Notes: generated by a model not told the origin, from the letters alone. DNA of 33,193 nt from Clostridia bacterium (GCA_017625095.1 JAGALQ010000003.1:1-33193); one strand, 5' to 3'. Positions 1 to 7,597 are shown, counted from the stretch's first letter. A program made the numbers and translations.

Positions 1-584
1 CCATTTTTCAAATCAAGAAATGTATCAACGATAACCCTTTCATCATTTGAAACAATATTCCGCAATTCACTTTGATGTTTTATGTATTTGGCTGTTCGCT
101 TGAAAGCAATTGCCTGTACAACAAAAGAAGCCGATTTATATAACCCTCTTAAAATATCGTCGCTCTTTTCGTGGAGCATATTGTGAACGCAGCCATGATA
201 GATGTTGCAGGCACCGATTTTGATTGCTCGGTTCACGGCACTGTCGTCAACAATAGCCATCACCTCGTCAAGGCTTCCCTTGATGGGTGTGGTGTCATAG
301 CAAAATTGGAACAAGTCCGACGGCTCCCAATTCATAATTTCCTTTTTTCCTGAAAGAAAACCGCAAATCAGTTCTCTGTGGGACAAGGTGTCCAACATAG
401 CATTGTAAACTTTTATATCTGCGGAAGACAATTCATTCAAAATAACAACAACATCAATATCGCTTTTGTCGCCAGCTTCGCCACGACCATAACTACCTTG
501 CAGGCCAACAAACCATACACGGTTTGCAAAGGTTTCATTTAATGCTTGTAAAAAGTCTTCCATCCAAGCAGTAATATCGATCAT
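1..584 (-). CDS. Nucleotidyltransferase-domain protein (partial, runs off left edge)
   Basis: An open frame reads leftward from the ATG at 582-584 to the window edge with no stop, giving 194 residues of an incomplete protein. Near the N-terminus is the DNA polymerase beta-type nucleotidyltransferase signature: GSYGRG with G30-S31, then SDID with D42 and D44 as the likely metal-binding pair. Proteins with this fold transfer a nucleotide to a small molecule (as in aminoglycoside adenylyltransferases) or to a protein. The rest (about residues 100-190) looks helical and matches no family I can name. An AGGTG ribosome site lies just upstream. It follows the hydrolase gene by 28 bases on the same strand, so the two probably share one transcript. 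A resistance role is possible but not shown by the sequence. I am sure of the fold and unsure of the substrate. Confidence 0.8.
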   Translation of the reverse strand, partial: MIDITAWMEDFLQALNETFANRVWFVGLQGSYGRGEAGDKSDIDVVVILNELSSADIKVYNAMLDTLSHRELICGFLSGKKEIMNWEPSDLFQFCYDTTPIKGSLDEVMAIVDDSAVNRAIKIGACNIYHGCVHNMLHEKSDDILRGLYKSASFVVQAIAFKRTAKYIKHQSELRNIVSNDERVIVDTFLDLKN

Positions 585-612
585 CTTAATCACCTCGTTA
601 AATTGGAATTGG

Positions 613-1542
613 TCAAATTGAAATTATTGCTTCCACAAACTGGTTTGCCTTTTCTGTATGAATACCGTGTCCACAGTCAAATTGCTTGATTTTCATGTTT
701 TCAATCAAGGTATTGACCCTCTGCAAATCTTCATCAGACAATGCGCCTTGCAACAAACCATTCTCACCAATCGTTGTTTTTGCTTTCATAAACAGAGTGT
801 CGCATTTGATTTTAGAAAGGAGGTCATTGTAATCAACAGTGTCATTGAATGAATCGTTATAAAAGGCTTCTCCAAAATGAGGGTCATAATATTGCAGGCC
901 ATTAAAGCCTTCTAAAAACTTTTTAGGCCAAAACAGAACTTTCAGATTTTTGTCGGGATGTTTGGTTCGGTATTTCAATGCGAAACCGCTCAGTTTTTCT
1001 CTGACAGTTTCTCTGGATTCATCCGGAAAGAAATTCCAGCAATACTGATTCTTGAAATAATAATAGACGAAATCCTTTTCCACATCCTGTAAAAGGAAAT
1101 TATGGCAGACAGAGGACAAATCCATGTAATTGTATGTATTATATCTTCTTTCGCCCCAGCTTGAGAAGAACGGAGGGTCTTCCAGTATTAGTTTGGTGCA
1201 TCTGGGAGATTGCGCTGCAATGTATGCTGCAATCAGTCCACCTGACGAATGACCCAACACGGCAACAGAATCACAAATCACATTTTCAATAAAGACCATG
1301 ATGTCGTTGCCGATACTGACCAGATTGTATTTTTCCGGATTGCGGGAACTCTTTCCGTGTCCATAATAATCTACCATGTACACATGGTAGTACTTTGCAA
1401 GTTTTGTAACAACATTACCGAAGCTACAAGAGTTTGTCCCCTGAGCATGAATCAGTAATAATTTGTTTTTTGCGGTTCCAACCTCATAGTAGTTCAAAAT
1501 ACTGCTATCATCAATTTTATACTGTGCATTATGAATCTTCAT
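613..1542 (-). CDS. Alpha/beta hydrolase
   Basis: The product has 309 residues and no signal peptide, so it is probably cytoplasmic. It has the alpha/beta hydrolase layout: an oxyanion-hole loop HAQGTN near residues 32-37, a GHGKS turn at 61-65, the nucleophile elbow G97-H98-S99-S100-G101 with S99 as catalytic serine, and a late GHG motif whose H292 is the likely catalytic histidine. The acid residue is not assigned with certainty. Members hydrolyse esters, lactones, amides or epoxides, and the substrate here cannot be predicted. The start at 1542 is preceded by a GAGGTG ribosome site, and a promoter lies at 1583-1612. The nucleotidyltransferase gene follows 28 bases after the stop. Both genes point away from the mobilisation genes, as cargo often does. 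Confidence 0.88.
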   Translation of the reverse strand: MKIHNAQYKIDDSSILNYYEVGTAKNKLLLIHAQGTNSCSFGNVVTKLAKYYHVYMVDYYGHGKSSRNPEKYNLVSIGNDIMVFIENVICDSVAVLGHSSGGLIAAYIAAQSPRCTKLILEDPPFFSSWGERRYNTYNYMDLSSVCHNFLLQDVEKDFVYYYFKNQYCWNFFPDESRETVREKLSGFALKYRTKHPDKNLKVLFWPKKFLEGFNGLQYYDPHFGEAFYNDSFNDTVDYNDLLSKIKCDTLFMKAKTTIGENGLLQGALSDEDLQRVNTLIENMKIKQFDCGHGIHTEKANQFVEAIISI

Positions 1543-1582
1543 GCTGTATACTCACCTCGCCAAATTCTTATTTGTCGAACCC

Positions 1583-1612
1583 ATTATACCACAACCACAC
1601 CACAAATTTCAA
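1583..1612 (-). promoter_or_regulatory. Sigma-A type promoter for the hydrolase/nucleotidyltransferase operon
   Basis: Read on the minus strand, TTGAAA (1607-1612) is followed after 18 bases by a perfect TATAAT (1583-1588). The hydrolase start codon is about 40 bases downstream, a normal leader length. Confidence 0.7.
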
Positions 1613-1622
1613 TCCGTTACAT

Positions 1623-1658
1623 GCACCTGTTGCTTCAAAAGTAGCAGGTGCTTTTTTT
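1623..1658 (+). terminator. Rho-independent terminator, plus strand
   Basis: GCACCTG (1623-1629) pairs perfectly with CAGGTGC (1645-1651), and seven T residues follow. No plus-strand gene lies immediately upstream in the window, so it probably stops read-through or antisense transcription entering the mobile element. It sits just upstream of the minus-strand promoter, which may mark a junction between cargo and element backbone. Confidence 0.65.
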
Positions 1659-1689
1659 ATGCCTAAAATTGTGATTTTGGGTATATGAA

Positions 1690-1714
1690 TACTGCGACAC
1701 ATTTTTTCGCAGTA
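1690..1714. repeat. Perfect 8-base inverted repeat upstream of the VLP gene
   Basis: TACTGCGA (1690-1697) and TCGCAGTA (1707-1714) are exact reverse complements separated by nine bases. It lies about 35 bases before the cysteine-rich VLP start codon. It could be an operator or an RNA hairpin in the leader. I found no convincing -35/-10 pair next to it. Confidence 0.45.
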
Positions 1715-1747
1715 CAACTAAATTTTTAAAGAAAGGAGGAACCCCTC

Positions 1748-2143
1748 ATGCAAAAACTCAACCTTACCCTTAAGCAATTTGCGGAAATCAAGACAATGAT
1801 TAAAAGCCGATGCTGTAACTGTTATCAGGGCAACTGTCTGCTTCTTGATGACGGTGACATCCACACCTGTCCGCAGTTCATAACACCGAGCCATATTATC
1901 TGCAGATATTTTCTCGCCTGTGTGCTGCCGAGTGACAATGCCCTATTAAAAAGTGTCACAGGTCAAACACCTGCCGAAACGGTTGTCTGTGCTTTGTGCG
2001 GCAGTAAAACAGAGAGAACAGGCAGAAATCAGAAATTCTGTCCCGACTGTGCAAAGAAGAAACAGAGACAGAGAAATGCAGAATATATGTCTGCAAAAAG
2101 GTCACGGGTGGATGTTTATGACGCCCTGAAGCCGCCAAAATAA
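1748..2143 (+). CDS. Cysteine-rich VLP protein
   Basis: The product has 131 residues. The first 65 match what I know of the cysteine-rich VLP domain family: a KSRCC start near residue 20, GNCLLLDDG at about 33-41, a later C-P-Q segment, an aromatic CRYF run, and a VLP tripeptide that gives the family its name. The C-terminal part has a second Cys set, CALCG and CPDC, of zinc-ribbon form, followed by a basic tail, which suggests nucleic acid binding. The family is typical of Firmicutes integrative and mobilisable elements, and its function is not established. The start follows a strong AAAGGAGG site. Together with the ATPase, MobC and relaxase genes downstream it identifies the element backbone. 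Confidence 0.85.
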   Translation: MQKLNLTLKQFAEIKTMIKSRCCNCYQGNCLLLDDGDIHTCPQFITPSHIICRYFLACVLPSDNALLKSVTGQTPAETVVCALCGSKTERTGRNQKFCPDCAKKKQRQRNAEYMSAKRSRVDVYDALKPPK

Positions 2144-2428
2144 AGGCTTAAAAACGGTGGAATGCCTATGGCAATATACTTTTATGTTATTGCCTTTTAA
2201 AACATCCACACACAAGAGGTAAACATTTTACAACAAAAATCTGAAACCCGAACAAACGAACAAACCGATATGAAGCCCTATGCTATTGCCTTGCAGCGTT
2301 CGGCTTTGTAGCGTACAGCGTGGCACATTGTACGGATAATACCCGAACAGATAAATGTTTTATGTTATTGAAGATTTGTAACGTCTGTACGGATGTTCGG
2401 AAAATAAATCCATTAATGAGGTGAAAAT
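2144..2428. promoter_or_regulatory. 285-base non-coding gap with iteron-like repeats, possible origin or control region
   Basis: No gene is visible here. The direct repeat TTTTATGTTATTG occurs at 2180-2192 and 2358-2370, with a relative (CTATGCTATTGCC) near 2279-2291. TGTACGGAT occurs at 2329-2337 and 2386-2394. ACCCGAACA occurs at 2246-2254 and 2341-2349, with an inverted partial copy TGTTCGG at 2394-2400. GGCAATA (2170-2176) and TATTGCC (2188-2194) can form a hairpin followed by four T. Repeats of this kind directly before a possible replication protein gene are compatible with an origin or an autoregulatory site. This is inference. Confidence 0.45.
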
Positions 2429-4294
2429 TTGGAAAACTATTTATACTATTCAGACCCGTTCTTTGCATACAACAATGCACTGTATATTGAAAGGACGATA
2501 AACGGTAAGCCGGTAAACATTAAACTTAGCAATTTCCTTGCAAGGATAACCGAAGATATTACCTGCACCAACGGAGCCGAGAACGAAAGATTTCTTTCTA
2601 TTGTCGGCACAGACGAGAAAGGTAATGACCTTCGCAAAATAACGGTACCACTGAAAAACTTCTCTCAACTTGACTGGGCGCAGGAGTATTGGGGTATCAA
2701 CTGTGTTATTGAATCAGGCTACGGCAACCGTGACAATCTCCGTCAGGCTATTCAGTCAACGGCAAAGTATGCAGAGACAAAAACTATTTACGGCACAACA
2801 GGCTGGTGGGAAACTGCAACGGGCTGGCAGTTCTGTATGCCCGGTAACAGTAACACAGAGGTTGAACTAACTGAAAAGACAAAGGGTTATTCATTTAAAA
2901 CTGATGCTGATGTAATTGAGACAATGAACATTATGAAAGCTTTGCCTTACTCTGTTGCACCGAAAGAGATTATGTTTCCTATGCTCGCTTACACTTTGGT
3001 CAGCGTACTCGGTACTTTTATGGCGAAGGCGGGTAAAGAAACAAAAACGGTCATTATGCTTTACGGTAAAACAGGCTCAATGAAAACAACGCTGTCACTT
3101 TTAATCAATTCCCTTTTCGGCAGGTTCAATGAAGACAATATCCCGATGAACTTCCGTGATACACCAAAGAGTATATTGAACTATTGCTTCACACTTAAGG
3201 ACTGTGCAGTTATCATTGACGACTATCATCCCGGCTCAGGCAGAGAACAGTCAGCGCAGGATGCAACCACTCAGGCACTTATCCGTGGTATATGTAACAG
3301 AGAAGCAAGAGGTGCTCTTGATAAAAGCGGAAGACAGAGAGCAGCCAAAAGACCGCAGTGTAATGTGATAATGACTGCAGAGTATCTTCCCAATGTGGGT
3401 GAAAGCGGTGTGGCAAGATTCCTTTCTCTTGAGCTGAAGCCCGGTGACATTAACCTAAGTGAGCTGACAAAGTATCAGAGGGAAGCTGAGGAAGGAGCCT
3501 TATCACACTTTACTTTCCTTGCAACTGAAATGCTGAAGGCAAAATTTCTTGACAAAGAAAACGGAGTGAAAGAGCTTTTAGAAAAACTCAAAAGCGGTTT
3601 TCTTTCTAACAGAAGGTTCTATAAATCCAAAGCTGATGAAATGAATTTTCATATCAGACCAAGATTATGTGACGACCTTGCAAATTTAAGAATCGGTTTT
3701 GAGCTTTATTGTGAAACTCTTTTGTACTATGAAGGCATCACAGCAGAAACAAAAACTCAAATGTTAAATGAGCTTGACGGAATTTTATTAAGGCTCGCTG
3801 TGTCACAGCAGTTGCTCACAGAAACTGAACAGCCAACGGAAATATTTATCCGTAAGCTTCGCTGTCTGATTGATATAGGTAAAGTAAATCTTGTTGAGCG
3901 TATGATAAGACCTATTGATATGCCGAGAAACCTTGTCGGTTATTATGACGATGAAAACTTTTATTTCGAATCCGATGCAGCTTATGCGGCAGTTATAAAA
4001 TCCTGTAACGATGTGGGTGAACACTTCCCTTTAACACAGAAAGCCTTAATAAAAGCTCTGAAGAATGAAGGTGTCAGTATCTGTTCAAAGGGAGAATGCA
4101 CAAGAAATGTCAGAGTGTTCGGTACCCCTAAGAGAGTTATATGTATATCAAAGGAAGCATTTAACAAAAGCTTACCGCCCGATGAGGATGAAGTATCCGA
4201 TGATGAAGACTTACCCTTTGGTCCCGGTAAGATAATATCTACTGAAGAAAGCGAGTCCGAACAGCTCACCTTTTCTTATGCGGCGGGTAATTAA
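2429..4294 (+). CDS. DUF927-like P-loop ATPase, possible replication protein of the element
   Basis: The product has 621 residues and starts at a TTG codon preceded by GAGGTG. An N-terminal region of about 180 residues leads into an ATPase core with Walker A GKTGSMKTT at residues 213-221 and a Walker B CAVIIDD ending in D264-D265. The YGTTGWW segment near 115 and the layout resemble the DUF927 family, a primase/helicase-associated ATPase found in phages and mobile elements. The C-terminal third has no motif I recognise and ends in an acidic tail. In mobilisable elements this position is often held by a protein needed for replication after excision or transfer, which the repeat-rich region just upstream would fit. 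The helicase role is inferred from the fold, not shown. Confidence 0.78.
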   Translation: MENYLYYSDPFFAYNNALYIERTINGKPVNIKLSNFLARITEDITCTNGAENERFLSIVGTDEKGNDLRKITVPLKNFSQLDWAQEYWGINCVIESGYGNRDNLRQAIQSTAKYAETKTIYGTTGWWETATGWQFCMPGNSNTEVELTEKTKGYSFKTDADVIETMNIMKALPYSVAPKEIMFPMLAYTLVSVLGTFMAKAGKETKTVIMLYGKTGSMKTTLSLLINSLFGRFNEDNIPMNFRDTPKSILNYCFTLKDCAVIIDDYHPGSGREQSAQDATTQALIRGICNREARGALDKSGRQRAAKRPQCNVIMTAEYLPNVGESGVARFLSLELKPGDINLSELTKYQREAEEGALSHFTFLATEMLKAKFLDKENGVKELLEKLKSGFLSNRRFYKSKADEMNFHIRPRLCDDLANLRIGFELYCETLLYYEGITAETKTQMLNELDGILLRLAVSQQLLTETEQPTEIFIRKLRCLIDIGKVNLVERMIRPIDMPRNLVGYYDDENFYFESDAAYAAVIKSCNDVGEHFPLTQKALIKALKNEGVSICSKGECTRNVRVFGTPKRVICISKEAFNKSLPPDEDEVSDDEDLPFGPGKIISTEESESEQLTFSYAAGN

Positions 4295-4302
4295 ACGAGG
4301 AC

Positions 4303-4397
4303 AATCCAACGCTTGCTTATACTTTTTGGATTTTGGTCCGAAGTTTAGCAAGCATTGGATTTGTATCCGCAAATCCGTAAAAACAGAGCGTTTTTAC
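4303..4397 (+). other. Candidate origin of transfer (oriT)
   Basis: A 15-base inverted repeat, AATCCAACGCTTGCT (4303-4317) and AGCAAGCATTGGATT (4347-4361), pairs fully apart from one wobble and encloses 29 bases. Directly after it is TATCCGC (4364-4370), which resembles the ATCCTG-type nick region of MOBP origins. A second perfect inverted repeat, GTAAAAAC (4377-4384) and GTTTTTAC (4390-4397), follows. A 15-base near-direct repeat (12 of 15 identical) also lies at 4326-4340 and 4355-4369. The region sits just before mobC and the relaxase gene, the usual place for oriT. The nick position is a guess. Confidence 0.6.
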
Positions 4398-4438
4398 CAC
4401 CACACTCAAACACAAAAATCAAAGAAAGGAGAATTAAT

Positions 4439-4777
4439 ATGTCAAAACGTAAACGTGATATTGATTTTCATATCTATCTCAGTGAAGAAGAAAATGAAAT
4501 CTTAAACAAATTTTGTGCTGTTATGAAAACCGACAGAAGCAAAATTATCAGAGCAATGATTTTAGGCACAAGGCTTGTTGAAGCTCCGCCTGTTGATTAC
4601 AAACATTTTATTATTGAGCTTCGCAGAGTCGGTACTAATCTTAATCAGCTTACAGCTAAAGCAAATGCAATCGGTTTTATTGACCGTAATGAGTGCAAGG
4701 AAGTTTTATCTGAGGTTCGTTCTCTCGAATCGGATATTGCAAAATATTTTAAACCCGGCAAAGGGAGGTTCCAATAA
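4439..4777 (+). CDS. mobC: MobC-like mobilisation accessory protein
   Basis: The product has 112 residues. Its N-terminus (residues 8-45) reads like a ribbon-helix-helix DNA-binding segment, and the stretch RRVGTNLNQLTAKANA is the hallmark of the MobC mobilisation family. Such proteins bind oriT and help the relaxase open the strand at the nick. The ATG at 4439 has an AAAGGAG site eight bases upstream, so the longer in-frame extension to 4355 is rejected because it would run into the oriT-like region. The stop overlaps the relaxase start by one base (TAATG), indicating translational coupling. The position between the candidate oriT and the relaxase supports the call. Confidence 0.85.
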   Translation: MSKRKRDIDFHIYLSEEENEILNKFCAVMKTDRSKIIRAMILGTRLVEAPPVDYKHFIIELRRVGTNLNQLTAKANAIGFIDRNECKEVLSEVRSLESDIAKYFKPGKGRFQ

Positions 4778-6240
4778 TGGCAGTTACAAGAATATGGCCG
4801 ATAAAAAATAACATTCATCAGGTTGTGTCTTACGCTGCTAATAAAAGTAAAACGGACTTGTCAAAATACTCTGACCTCGTTTCATCACTTCACTATGCCG
4901 CCGATAAGGAGAAAACAAATCTTGAAAGTGAACAGCGACTTCTTGTTGACGGCATCAATTGTGATCCTGATATTGCTGCACAGCAGATGATTGATACAAA
5001 AGAAATGTATGGAAAGATGGGAGGTGTTGTTGCCTATCACGCATATATTTCTTTTAAACCGGGAGAGGTTACTCCTGAAGAAGCACAGCAGGTTGCAATG
5101 GAGGTTGCTAATAAAATGTGGGGAGTTGATTATGAAATGGTTGTTGCTACTCACATGAATGCCAACTGTATTCACTGTCATATAGTTATTAATTCTGTTT
5201 CAATGACTGACGGAAGAAAGATGAATGAAGACAGAGCTATGTATCAGCTTTTCAGAAAGACGAGTGATGAAATCTGTCTTGAGCACGGACTGTCTGTTAT
5301 TGAAAATCCGAAAGGCAAACGAATACCCTACAATGTTTACAAGGCAAAACAGAAAGGTATCAAAACAAAATATGATTATATGCGTGAAGATATTGATTAT
5401 GCTATTCCGAGAAGCAGAAGTATAAAACAGTTTTTCAGAATTATGAGTCAGAAGGGTTATTGGTTTGATGATGGCAAGATTGGTTACCGTACCGACAAGC
5501 ACGGTGTTAAGCTTTCAAACCTTGGTGATGAATACTCTTATGAAAGTCTTTGGGACAGGATTAATCATCAGCGTCTTTATGAGGTGGATGAAAATTTTTA
5601 TAACTACACCCGTGCAAATAACTATCTTAAAAACCAAATCTTTGTTTTCAATTACAGAGGTTATGAGTTTAAAGAATCAGCAGAGCACTACCGACACCCT
5701 GAAGCCTTCAGCAGAACTGTTTCTGATTTTACAAAGCTTATTGTGGGCGGTGCCGTACTCGGTGCTCCTGTTGTTTCACTTTTGTTTATTGCTCTCTTGT
5801 TTGTGGGAGCGATAGCAGAAAAGAACAACTGTAATCCGCATCCGTTCTCACCTAAGATGAAATATTCAGCACCGAGGATAGAGTTTATGCATAAGCAGAT
5901 TGAACTTGCTATTGATGAAAAGCTTTATGATTTTGCAGAGGTTGACAAATTCATTTCAAGAACTGACATCCGTATGGAGGAGCTTAAAACTCAGCGAAAC
6001 AAAATTTACAACCAAATCAGAAGATGCAAAGACCCGACGGCGAAGGTTGACCTTATTGCCCGTCGGGATTTTCTTACGTCTGAAATCGGAGCGTTGCGAG
6101 AAAAGATTAACATTGCAAAAAGAATTATTAAAGACAGACCGGGGCTTGAGGAAAGCCTTGAAGCGGAGAAGGCACTTATCCGTGAATGGTACTTCCCCGA
6201 AAGAGCTCAGGTCAAAGAAAAATATTATGAAGGGAGGTAG
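4777..6240 (+). CDS. MOBP-type relaxase with an internal hydrophobic segment
   Basis: The product has 487 residues. The N-terminal 200 form a relaxase/mobilisation nuclease domain: the opening MAVTRIWPIKNN, a candidate catalytic tyrosine at Y18 or nearby, and the metal-binding histidine motif with H126, H133 and H135 (THMNANCIHCHIVIN). Relaxases nick oriT and carry the strand into the recipient. Residues 321-347 form an uninterrupted hydrophobic run rich in Val, Leu, Ile, Gly and Ala that would make one transmembrane helix, which is unusual for a relaxase. The C-terminus (about 370-487) is highly charged and probably coiled-coil. The gene is coupled to mobC by a one-base overlap and followed after five bases by a small gene. 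It could tether the relaxosome to the membrane coupling complex. Confidence 0.88.
   Translation: MAVTRIWPIKNNIHQVVSYAANKSKTDLSKYSDLVSSLHYAADKEKTNLESEQRLLVDGINCDPDIAAQQMIDTKEMYGKMGGVVAYHAYISFKPGEVTPEEAQQVAMEVANKMWGVDYEMVVATHMNANCIHCHIVINSVSMTDGRKMNEDRAMYQLFRKTSDEICLEHGLSVIENPKGKRIPYNVYKAKQKGIKTKYDYMREDIDYAIPRSRSIKQFFRIMSQKGYWFDDGKIGYRTDKHGVKLSNLGDEYSYESLWDRINHQRLYEVDENFYNYTRANNYLKNQIFVFNYRGYEFKESAEHYRHPEAFSRTVSDFTKLIVGGAVLGAPVVSLLFIALLFVGAIAEKNNCNPHPFSPKMKYSAPRIEFMHKQIELAIDEKLYDFAEVDKFISRTDIRMEELKTQRNKIYNQIRRCKDPTAKVDLIARRDFLTSEIGALREKINIAKRIIKDRPGLEESLEAEKALIREWYFPERAQVKEKYYEGR
6033..6067 (+). repeat. Nested inverted repeat inside the relaxase gene
   Basis: CCCGACGG (6033-6040) pairs perfectly with CCGTCGGG (6060-6067), and AAGG/CCTT within the loop can add an inner stem. 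ATTTTC follows. It lies inside the coding sequence, so it may be incidental, or may damp transcription of the downstream genes. Confidence 0.4.
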
Positions 6241-6245
6241 ATGCT

Positions 6246-6428
6246 ATGAACGCTGAAGAACTTTGCAAGAAAATGCAGGAAGAGAAAAAGGCTGACAGTG
6301 ATGAGTATTATGAAGAAATATCATCGAAGGAATATCTTGATAAATATTTCGGCACACCGTATTTTTCTGTCAGAAAATTCTTCAGACTTTGTGATGAAGA
6401 GAGAAGAAAATTCAGAAGAAATTATTAA
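6246..6428 (+). CDS. Small acidic hypothetical protein of the mobilisation operon
   Basis: The product has 60 residues and is rich in Glu, Lys and Tyr. It is predicted helical at the N-terminus and ends in a basic stretch of the form RRKFRRNY. I recognise no family. The gene is supported by a GGGAGG site, a five-base gap after the relaxase stop, and an 18-base gap before the ParB-like gene, so it fits as a translated member of the operon. It may be a relaxosome accessory protein, but nothing in the sequence shows this. Confidence 0.65.
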   Translation: MNAEELCKKMQEEKKADSDEYYEEISSKEYLDKYFGTPYFSVRKFFRLCDEERRKFRRNY

Positions 6429-6446
6429 TTTTTATGGAGGTAATTT

Positions 6447-7316
6447 ATGTTGAATAAAAATATCAAATCACCGGTTAATATACCGGTATCAAAAATTCAT
6501 CCCTTTGAGGGAAATCCGTATAAGGTTTTGGATAACGATGAAATGAACACTCTTATATGCAGCATTCAGGAGCAAGGTATTCTTACTCCTATAATTATCC
6601 GACCTATTGAAAACACAGATGAATATGAGGTGATAAGCGGACACCGACGCTTACACGCTACAGTCAAAGCAGGGATGAAAGAAGTCCCTGCTTTTATTTA
6701 TGCCGTGAACAGAGATGAAGCAGCGATTATGCTCGTTGACAGTAATCTGCACCGTGAGCATATTCTTCCGTCGGAAAAGGCATTTGCTTACAAATTGAAG
6801 CTTGAAGCGATCAAGAGGCAAGGTGAAAGAACAGACCTAACTTCCGACCAAGTTGGTCGGAAGTTGGAATCAGCAGAGCTTATTGCAAATAAATCTGATG
6901 ACAGTAAAACACAGGTCAGACGTTATATCCGTTTGACTTATCTTATCCCCGAATTGCTTGACCTTGTTGATGAAAAGCGAATTGCATTTACGCCTGCGGT
7001 AGAGCTTTCATATCTCAATGAGGTGGAACAGGCAGATTTAGTCGAAGAAATCCGTGTCTGTGATGCTACTCCTAATTTATCTCAGGCTCAAAGGCTTCGT
7101 GCAATCAGCAGAGAAGAAGGTCTTACTCCTGAGGATATAGGTGAAATCTTGGCGGAAGAAAAAGCAAACCAAAGGCCTATGTTTAAGGTGCCTATGGAAA
7201 GGTTGCAAAAACTTGCTCCTAAAATTAAAGAAAGTGACCTTGAAAACTTTGTTATGAAAGCCTGTGAGCATTATTACAGATATCTTCAGCGACAGCGAAA
7301 CAGAGATGCGAGGTGA
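6447..7316 (+). CDS. ParB/Srx-fold DNA-binding protein
   Basis: The product has 289 residues. Residues about 8-100 form the ParB N-terminal domain: VSKIHPFEGNPYK, an SIQEQGILTPIIIRP segment, and the nucleotide-binding box SGHRRLHA, followed by an N-LHREHI motif. Residues about 110-220 hold a helix-turn-helix region. Members of this family bind centromere-like sites and use CTP. In mobilisable elements their role in partition or regulation is less clear. No ParA partner is present, so a classical partition system is incomplete here. The start has a strong GGAGG site. A 27-base palindrome lies within the gene, between the ParB box and the helix-turn-helix. The next gene begins six bases after the stop. 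Confidence 0.87.
   Translation: MLNKNIKSPVNIPVSKIHPFEGNPYKVLDNDEMNTLICSIQEQGILTPIIIRPIENTDEYEVISGHRRLHATVKAGMKEVPAFIYAVNRDEAAIMLVDSNLHREHILPSEKAFAYKLKLEAIKRQGERTDLTSDQVGRKLESAELIANKSDDSKTQVRRYIRLTYLIPELLDLVDEKRIAFTPAVELSYLNEVEQADLVEEIRVCDATPNLSQAQRLRAISREEGLTPEDIGEILAEEKANQRPMFKVPMERLQKLAPKIKESDLENFVMKACEHYYRYLQRQRNRDAR
6839..6865. repeat. 27-base perfect palindrome within the parB-like gene
   Basis: The arms AACTTCCGACCAA (6839-6851) and TTGGTCGGAAGTT (6853-6865) are exact reverse complements around a single central G. It encodes the variable linker before the helix-turn-helix. Its size and symmetry resemble a parS-like site or operator, though a coding-region hairpin of no function is also possible. 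Confidence 0.6.
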
Positions 7317-7322
7317 TGCGTA

Positions 7323-7562
7323 TTGATTAGCAGAATTATAGATTTATATGAGAGCATAAAGGATGGTTTTGTAAAAACTATCAGCGATATAAAAGGCGAA
7401 TATACTTTTAACATCCCTGATGTTTCAACCTTCACCAAAGAACAGAAAATAGCATTTGACCAAATGATAGATTTCCTTGCAGATATGATTGAGAAATACG
7501 GTGACAAGATACCGAAAGGCGAAGCAGAAGCTATAAAACAACCAAATAAGAAAACAGCTTAA
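7323..7562 (+). CDS. Small hypothetical protein downstream of the ParB-like gene
   Basis: The product has 79 residues and starts at a TTG codon with GAGGTG upstream, overlapping the end of the ParB-like gene region. It reads as mostly amphipathic helix with a Lys-rich C-terminus, has no cysteines, no signal peptide and no membrane segment. I do not recognise a family. Its six-base spacing from the previous gene suggests co-translation. It is followed by a stem-loop and then the promoter of the recombinase, so it is probably the last gene of the mobilisation transcript. Confidence 0.6.
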   Translation: MISRIIDLYESIKDGFVKTISDIKGEYTFNIPDVSTFTKEQKIAFDQMIDFLADMIEKYGDKIPKGEAEAIKQPNKKTA

Positions 7563-7568
7563 ATCGTT

Positions 7569-7593
7569 GTGGGGCAGGTTTAGCCTGCCTCAC
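7569..7593 (+). terminator. Stem-loop at the end of the mobilisation operon
   Basis: GTGGGGCAGG (7569-7578) pairs with CCTGCCTCAC (7584-7593) with one wobble and a five-base loop. The stem is strong, but the T-tract after it is poor (ACATTTG), so it is a weak terminator or an RNA-stabilising hairpin. Confidence 0.5.
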
Positions 7594-7597
7594 ACAT

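Noticed and set aside
171-353. A 60-residue plus-strand frame at the left edge
   Set aside because: It is antisense to the nucleotidyltransferase gene, which has a clear catalytic motif and start context.
6447-7316. A complete ParAB partition system
   Set aside because: No ParA-type ATPase is encoded in the window, and the DUF927-like ATPase is not of that type.
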